9,955 nucleotides of DNA from Verrucomicrobiota bacterium (lineage in GTDB: Bacteria; Verrucomicrobiota; Verrucomicrobiia; Limisphaerales; JAFMIX01). Positions 6,344 to 9,955 of this stretch are shown here, one piece after another. The stretch is from NCBI GenBank assembly GCA_026397895.1, contig JAPLTZ010000289.1:7691-17645 (forward strand), read 5' to 3'. A model generated the notes under the pieces. That model had not been told where the DNA came from, searched no databases, and worked only from the letters and a program-made list of their open reading frames with translations. A program made the translations under genes and the position numbers. Every line of letters starts with the position of its first letter. The stretch's first letter is position 1.

Positions 6344-7381
6344 ATGAAAGCCGCCGTCCTCTATGGCAAAGAAACCGTCCGCGTCGAAACCGTCGCCGTG
6401 CCTGCGCTCAAGTCCGGCGAGGTGCGCGTCCACATCGAGGCCGCGCGCACCTGCGGCACGGATTTGAAGGTCTTCAAGCGCGGCTACCACGCCAAGATGA
6501 TTGTCCCGCCCGCCGTCTTCGGCCACGAGTTCGCCGGCGTGATTTCGGAGTTGGGTGTTGGAAGCCCGGAGTTGGGTTGGGGCGTCGGCGACCGCGTGGT
6601 CGTCGCCAACTCCGCGCCGTGCGGCGAATGTTTTTCCTGCCGCCATCAGCAGGAAAATCTCTGCGACGACCTCCTTTTTCTTAACGGCGCCTACGCCGAA
6701 GCCATCGTCATCCCCGCCCGGCTCGTGCAGAAAAACATGCTGCGCCTCCGGCCCCAGACCGCCTTCCGCGATGCCGCCCTCGCCGAACCGCTCGCCTGCG
6801 TCGTGCAAGGCATCGAGGACACCAAACTCCGCGCCGGCCAACGCGGCCTCGTCATCGGCGCCGGGCCGATCGGGCTGATGTTCGTCGCGCTCGCCAAAAA
6901 TCTCGGCTGCGAAGTCACCGTCGCCGGTCGCGGCGAGAAAAGATTGGCCGCCGCGCGGCGGCTCGGTGCCAGCCACGTCGTGGACGTGACCGGCAAGACC
7001 GATTTGGTTCACGCCGTCCAAGCCGCGATCAAAGCGCCATTCGACGCCATCATCGAAGCCGTCGGCAAGCCGGAAGTCTGGGAGGCCGCCGTGAAGCTCG
7101 TCCGCAAGGGCGGCGCGGTGAATTTCTTCGGCGGCTGTCCCGCCGGCACGAGCATCACGCTCGACACCACGCTCATCCACTATTCCAACCTCACGCTGCT
7201 CGCGAGCTTCCACCACACGCCGCGCACCATCCGCCGCGCACTGGAATTCATCGAGGCCGGCGTCATCCGCGCCGCGGATTTCGTGGACGGGGAATGTCTG
7301 CTCGCTGATCTGCCGGAACTGTTCAAGAACATGGCTGCCGGCAACCGCGCCGTGAAGACGCTCATCCGCGTCAGGGAATGA
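6344..7381 (+). CDS. Zinc-dependent medium-chain alcohol/polyol dehydrogenase
   Basis: This 345-residue cytosolic enzyme belongs to the sorbitol/threonine dehydrogenase-like group and should oxidise a secondary alcohol of a polyol, sugar or amino alcohol with NAD(P). Catalytic zinc ligands are Cys37 (TCGTD, 36-40), His61-Glu62 (FGHEF) and Glu148 (AEP). The structural zinc site is CGECFSCRHQQENLC (93-107), with all four Cys present. The cofactor fold shows VIGAGPIGLM (170-179). The second strand ends AGRGEKR (194-200) with no acidic residue, which may favour NADP, but this is a weak prediction. The ATG at 6344-6346 is chosen because translation then begins with the family-typical MKAAVLYG. The longer frame from 6254 starts with sequence unlike the family. 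Residues 69-80 contain a short ELG repeat with unusual codons. It is divergent from the glycan operon, convergent with the DedA gene, and appears monocistronic. The substrate cannot be named. Confidence 0.92.
   Translation: MKAAVLYGKETVRVETVAVPALKSGEVRVHIEAARTCGTDLKVFKRGYHAKMIVPPAVFGHEFAGVISELGVGSPELGWGVGDRVVVANSAPCGECFSCRHQQENLCDDLLFLNGAYAEAIVIPARLVQKNMLRLRPQTAFRDAALAEPLACVVQGIEDTKLRAGQRGLVIGAGPIGLMFVALAKNLGCEVTVAGRGEKRLAAARRLGASHVVDVTGKTDLVHAVQAAIKAPFDAIIEAVGKPEVWEAAVKLVRKGGAVNFFGGCPAGTSITLDTTLIHYSNLTLLASFHHTPRTIRRALEFIEAGVIRAADFVDGECLLADLPELFKNMAAGNRAVKTLIRVRE
6545..6580 (+). repeat. Short in-frame direct repeat inside the dehydrogenase gene
   Basis: CGGAGTTGGGT occurs at 6546-6556 and again at 6567-6577, an offset of 21 bases, giving ELGVGSPELGWGVG in the protein. 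The segment uses TTG, GGT, GTT and GGA codons that are uncommon in the rest of this gene, where C/G-ending codons dominate. It lies in a surface turn just before the conserved GDRV, where length variation is tolerated in the family. Confidence 0.6.
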
Positions 7382-7435
7382 AGAAGGAAGAATGCAGAAT
7401 GAAGAAAAACGGACGGCAATTCATTTCTTCATTCT
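7382..7435. terminator. Inverted repeat between convergent genes, possible bidirectional terminator
   Basis: The 54-base spacer between the dehydrogenase stop and the DedA stop is purine-rich on the left and pyrimidine-rich on the right. AGAATGAAGAAA (7396-7407) pairs perfectly with TTTCTTCATTCT (7424-7435), leaving a 16-base loop. The 12-bp stem is AT-rich and its A/T arms could act as U-tracts in either direction, so it may end both transcripts. It lacks the GC-rich stem of a classical terminator. The right arm abuts the DedA stop codon. The GAAGAATG-type words look like low-complexity intergenic repeats, which is an alternative explanation. Confidence 0.5.
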
Positions 7436-8071
7436 TCATTCAGCCTTCTGCTTTTCTTTCATGTGCCGGTGCACGAAGAAATAATACAGCCCGCCCAGCA
7501 CCACCATCGCGCCCGCCAGCCACAGCGTGAGGCGGTGATACTCGCCCTTCATCAACTGCGCGTCCTGCCCCATCTTCACGCCGAGCCAGCACAGCACCGC
7601 GCACCAGATCGCCGAGCCGATGAGCGTGAAGACGGAAAATTTCAGGTAATCCATCCGCACAATGCCCGCCGGGATGCCGATGAGATGCCGCACCACCGGC
7701 AGCAGCCGGGAGACGAAAATTCCCATCGCGCCGTAATGCGCCGCCCAGCGTTCCGCGCCCTCCACCTTTTCCGCCGAAACGAAAATGTATTTTCCGTAAC
7801 GCAGCACCAGCGGCCGCCCCGCCCAGCGCGCCGCCCAATACATCGCCGTCGCGCCGAGCCACGAGCCAATGGTGCCCGCCAGCACGATGCCCCACAGGCT
7901 CAACGGCAGTTGCCCCGTGTGCGCGAGGTGCGCGGCGGGCGGGATGACGACTTCGCTGGGCAGCGGAAAGATGGAACTCTCCACCGCCATCAGCAGGGCG
8001 ATGAGCGGGTAGCCGCCGGTTTGCAGCGCGGACGAATACCAGTCGGTGAGCTGCTGGATGAGTTGATGCAT
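7436..8071 (-). CDS. DedA/VTT-family inner membrane protein
   Basis: This 211-residue polytopic membrane protein has the usual DedA length. DedA proteins are membrane transporters; several members flip undecaprenyl phosphate or phospholipids across the inner membrane and support envelope integrity. Diagnostic features are AVESSIFPLPSEVVIPPAA (29-47), with the two acidic residues Glu31 and Glu40 in a re-entrant loop, GSWLGATAMYWAARWAGR (69-86), and FVSRLLPVVRHLIGIPAG (119-136), with the two essential-type arginines Arg122 and Arg128. Further membrane helices lie at about 144-165 and 182-200, and the tail is Lys-rich (MKEKQKAE). The ATG at 8069-8071 lacks an obvious Shine-Dalgarno. It lies 62 bases downstream of the glycoside-hydrolase-like gene on the same strand, so it may be read through from it. 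Its possible link to the nearby undecaprenyl-using operon is inference. Confidence 0.93.
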   Translation of the reverse strand: MHQLIQQLTDWYSSALQTGGYPLIALLMAVESSIFPLPSEVVIPPAAHLAHTGQLPLSLWGIVLAGTIGSWLGATAMYWAARWAGRPLVLRYGKYIFVSAEKVEGAERWAAHYGAMGIFVSRLLPVVRHLIGIPAGIVRMDYLKFSVFTLIGSAIWCAVLCWLGVKMGQDAQLMKGEYHRLTLWLAGAMVVLGGLYYFFVHRHMKEKQKAE

Positions 8072-8133
8072 GGCGCGTGGTTATAGCGGAAAACCCCACT
8101 GGCGCAAGCGGCAACCGAATGTTCAGCGTTATT

Positions 8134-9955
8134 TTACCGGTCGCGAATCAAAAACAGCCCGTCGCGTTCGCCAAGCGTGACCGGGCCGATTACCGCCGCG
8201 CCAGTGTTGACGTCCGTTCCCGCGAGCCGCCGGAATTTTTTGCCGGGGTAAAGTTTTTCCAGGTCGAATTGATACGGAATACGCGCCGGGTTCACCAGCA
8301 CCAGCCCGTTTTCAAAAAGCCGCGTCATGACGTCGGCGCTGCGGTGCGCGGTGAAGCCGGCAAAGAGCATCGCGCCCGACCCCTCGACCTCGACCGCGAT
8401 GGGCGCGCCATCATAGACCGGGAAAAAACAGGTCGCTTCAAACCACCTCCCATCCGCCCACGTTTCCGGAATGAACTCCCCGATATGCATGCTGAATTCC
8501 GGCGACGCTTCTTTCGTCGGCTTGAGCTTGATGCGGCGGGCGACGTTTGTGTGAAGTCCCGCCAGCGGTTCTTCCGCCCGCACCCAAAAGCGCAGCACCC
8601 AACCGTCTTTTGCTTTGCCGATGCCCGGCAGCACGAAGCGGAATGTCTGCTGCCCCTTGGCGGCGGCTCGCGTCCGCAGGCACGGGCGACCACCGTCAAC
8701 CACCGCCGTCACCGTCGCATCAATGCCGCGAACTTTCGTGATGAAGTCCTGATCGAGGCGCGTTCCTTTCCCCTGCCAAACGTCCGGCGCAGCCAGCGCC
8801 AACATGCGCGGCGGCTCCAGCGGCTGACCGAGCCAGTTGGGAATTTTTTCTTTTCCTTTGAGCAGTTCGTCCGGCACGACCAATCCGGCGTAGTCCGCCG
8901 TTTGCGCCGGCCAGTTCACGGTGACGATGCCGTTGAGCATCATCGCGCCCGCATGCACGAACCGCCGCCGTGTGGGAGTGAGAACGTCGCGGTTGCCCGT
9001 CGTGCGGTCGGCGTATTTCAGATGGATGTAGGACAGACACGGCTGGGCCGCGCGCTCGATCCACCAGCGGTGTTCGTTGATGCCCGCCGACCAGGACGCG
9101 AACTCCAGGTCGAAAGGATTCGGCCAGCCTTCGCTCTCGATGCCGTTCAAGATTCCGCCGATGCCGCGCCGCCCCATGTCCATCATGATCGCCTTGTCCG
9201 GGCCAACCTGCGCTCGCAACGCAGCCAGAAATTCATACACACCGCGCCCGTATTGATTCGTGCCGCCGGCGTCCGCAAAATCCACCGCGCCGTCGCCGTC
9301 GTAATCCAGCCCGCGCCCGATTCGCTTCACCTGATCCTCGCGCAGCACCGGCCGGAATCCCAGCATGTCGAATTCAATGCCGTCGAGCTGGCCGGCGATG
9401 GTGCGGTCGGTCAACCGCCGCCCGAGGTCCTCGCTCATCACCTCGATCAACCGCTTTCCGTTTTTGTCGCGCGGACAGGTGGCGCTGTAGTTATACCACC
9501 AGCAACCGAAGTCGCCGAGCTTGCCGGGGTCGGAAACATCAATCGCCGCGATGTAGGCGGCCTGCGCCTTCCAAGCACGCGGCTTGGTGCCGACGATGCC
9601 GCGCCGCACCGTCAACACGCCCCGCTTTTTGTCCACGGCAATGACGTGCGCGTGCTCAAAGTTGTTCCAATCCGGTTTACCGTCGGCAGTGAGCGAGCAA
9701 AGAGTGAGGTCATCGCCGTAGCCGGTCGCTTCGGGATGCTTCTTGCCGCCGCCTTTCGCCGCGCGAAACAGGCTCACGTCGGCAACGGCAATTTCCATGT
9801 CGGTGGCGGAGCAATCGCGCACGATGCGCGTGCCGGCGTAATGCAGCCAGTGGCACGCGGAATAGGTGGGCGGCAGCGAGCGCGGGTCGGCGGAGAGGCC
9901 GTTGTAATGGACGAGCACCAGATCGTCGGGATGGCGCGAGCTGTATTCGGTGAAG
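8134..9955 (-). CDS. Putative glycoside-hydrolase-like protein with TIM-barrel and C-terminal beta domain, partial
   Basis: About 606 residues are visible and the reading frame stays open to the right edge (the edge codons read FTEYSSRHPDD), so the N-terminus, including any signal peptide, is missing. The GTG at 9916-9918 is therefore not a real start. The middle part looks like a TIM barrel: GQLDGIEFDM (around 9363-9392) fits the beta-4 DGI-x-x-D pattern of uncharacterised glycoside-hydrolase-like families, followed by AIMMDMG, ESEGWP and FDLEFASWSAG. A calcium-loop motif DYDGDGAVDFAD sits at 9271-9306. The last 200 residues look like beta-sandwich modules, ending in FENGLVLVNP...GLFLIRDR, a pattern seen at the C-termini of several extracellular glycosidases. 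I do not recognise a named family or substrate, and catalytic residues are not assigned. It is probably secreted and may act on polysaccharide. The DedA gene follows after 62 bases. Confidence 0.7.
   Translation of the reverse strand, partial: FTEYSSRHPDDLVLVHYNGLSADPRSLPPTYSACHWLHYAGTRIVRDCSATDMEIAVADVSLFRAAKGGGKKHPEATGYGDDLTLCSLTADGKPDWNNFEHAHVIAVDKKRGVLTVRRGIVGTKPRAWKAQAAYIAAIDVSDPGKLGDFGCWWYNYSATCPRDKNGKRLIEVMSEDLGRRLTDRTIAGQLDGIEFDMLGFRPVLREDQVKRIGRGLDYDGDGAVDFADAGGTNQYGRGVYEFLAALRAQVGPDKAIMMDMGRRGIGGILNGIESEGWPNPFDLEFASWSAGINEHRWWIERAAQPCLSYIHLKYADRTTGNRDVLTPTRRRFVHAGAMMLNGIVTVNWPAQTADYAGLVVPDELLKGKEKIPNWLGQPLEPPRMLALAAPDVWQGKGTRLDQDFITKVRGIDATVTAVVDGGRPCLRTRAAAKGQQTFRFVLPGIGKAKDGWVLRFWVRAEEPLAGLHTNVARRIKLKPTKEASPEFSMHIGEFIPETWADGRWFEATCFFPVYDGAPIAVEVEGSGAMLFAGFTAHRSADVMTRLFENGLVLVNPARIPYQFDLEKLYPGKKFRRLAGTDVNTGAAVIGPVTLGERDGLFLIRDR

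Noticed and set aside
6335..7216. 293-residue minus-strand frame opposite the dehydrogenase
   Set aside because: Asp/Gly/Ala-rich shadow with no motifs, while the plus-strand frame has complete zinc and cofactor sites.
8072..8133. Possible terminator between the glycosidase-like gene and the DedA gene
   Set aside because: No stable stem followed by a T-run is visible in these 62 bases.
1..9955. tRNA, rRNA, CRISPR array, insertion sequence or attachment site
   Set aside because: I saw no cloverleaf, regularly spaced repeats, transposase motifs or terminal inverted repeats; nearly all bases are covered by recognised genes.

Overview
The window is GC-rich bacterial DNA with tightly packed genes. 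It holds eight protein-coding genes and no RNA gene, CRISPR array or insertion sequence that I can see. The exosortase/EpsI pair inside a polysaccharide cluster, the high GC, and the low-complexity GAAGAATGAAG-type spacer suggest an environmental Gram-negative bacterium. A member of Verrucomicrobiota or a neighbouring PVC lineage is my best guess, but this is inference and not a sequence match.

Region 1 (1 to about 6241, minus strand, read right to left) is one compact surface-glycan operon. The order is: a WecG/TagA-type glycosyltransferase with an apparent +1 frameshift near its start; a multi-spanning GT-C (PMT/ArnT-like) glycosyltransferase; an exosortase; its EpsI-type partner (DUF3485), whose start overlaps the exosortase stop by 4 bases; a polyprenyl-phosphate sugar-1-phosphate transferase; and a UDP-glucuronate decarboxylase (UDP-xylose synthase-like) cut by the left window edge. 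The likely logic is that the phosphotransferase loads the first sugar on undecaprenyl phosphate, WecG/TagA adds a second sugar, UDP-xylose is supplied as donor, and the GT-C enzyme transfers lipid-linked sugar outside the membrane. The exosortase/EpsI pair would process C-terminally tagged (PEP-CTERM-like) surface proteins encoded elsewhere. The exosortase has Glu where the family's third catalytic residue, His, is expected.

Region 2 (6242 to 7381) has a divergent intergenic region of about 100 bases and then a plus-strand zinc-dependent medium-chain alcohol/polyol dehydrogenase, which carries a small in-frame repeat with unusual codons.

Region 3 (7382 to 9955) starts with a spacer between convergent genes that contains a 12-bp inverted repeat. 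It is followed on the minus strand by a DedA/VTT-family membrane protein and, upstream of that, a large glycoside-hydrolase-like protein that runs off the right edge. The latter contains a perfect DxDxDG calcium-binding loop. DedA proteins are linked to recycling undecaprenyl phosphate, the carrier the region 1 enzymes would consume.

The most notable observations are the frameshifted WecG/TagA gene, the exosortase with a substituted catalytic His, and the pairing of a GT-C transferase with the exosortase in one coupled operon. I found no clearly new multi-gene system beyond this variant exosortase-glycan operon.
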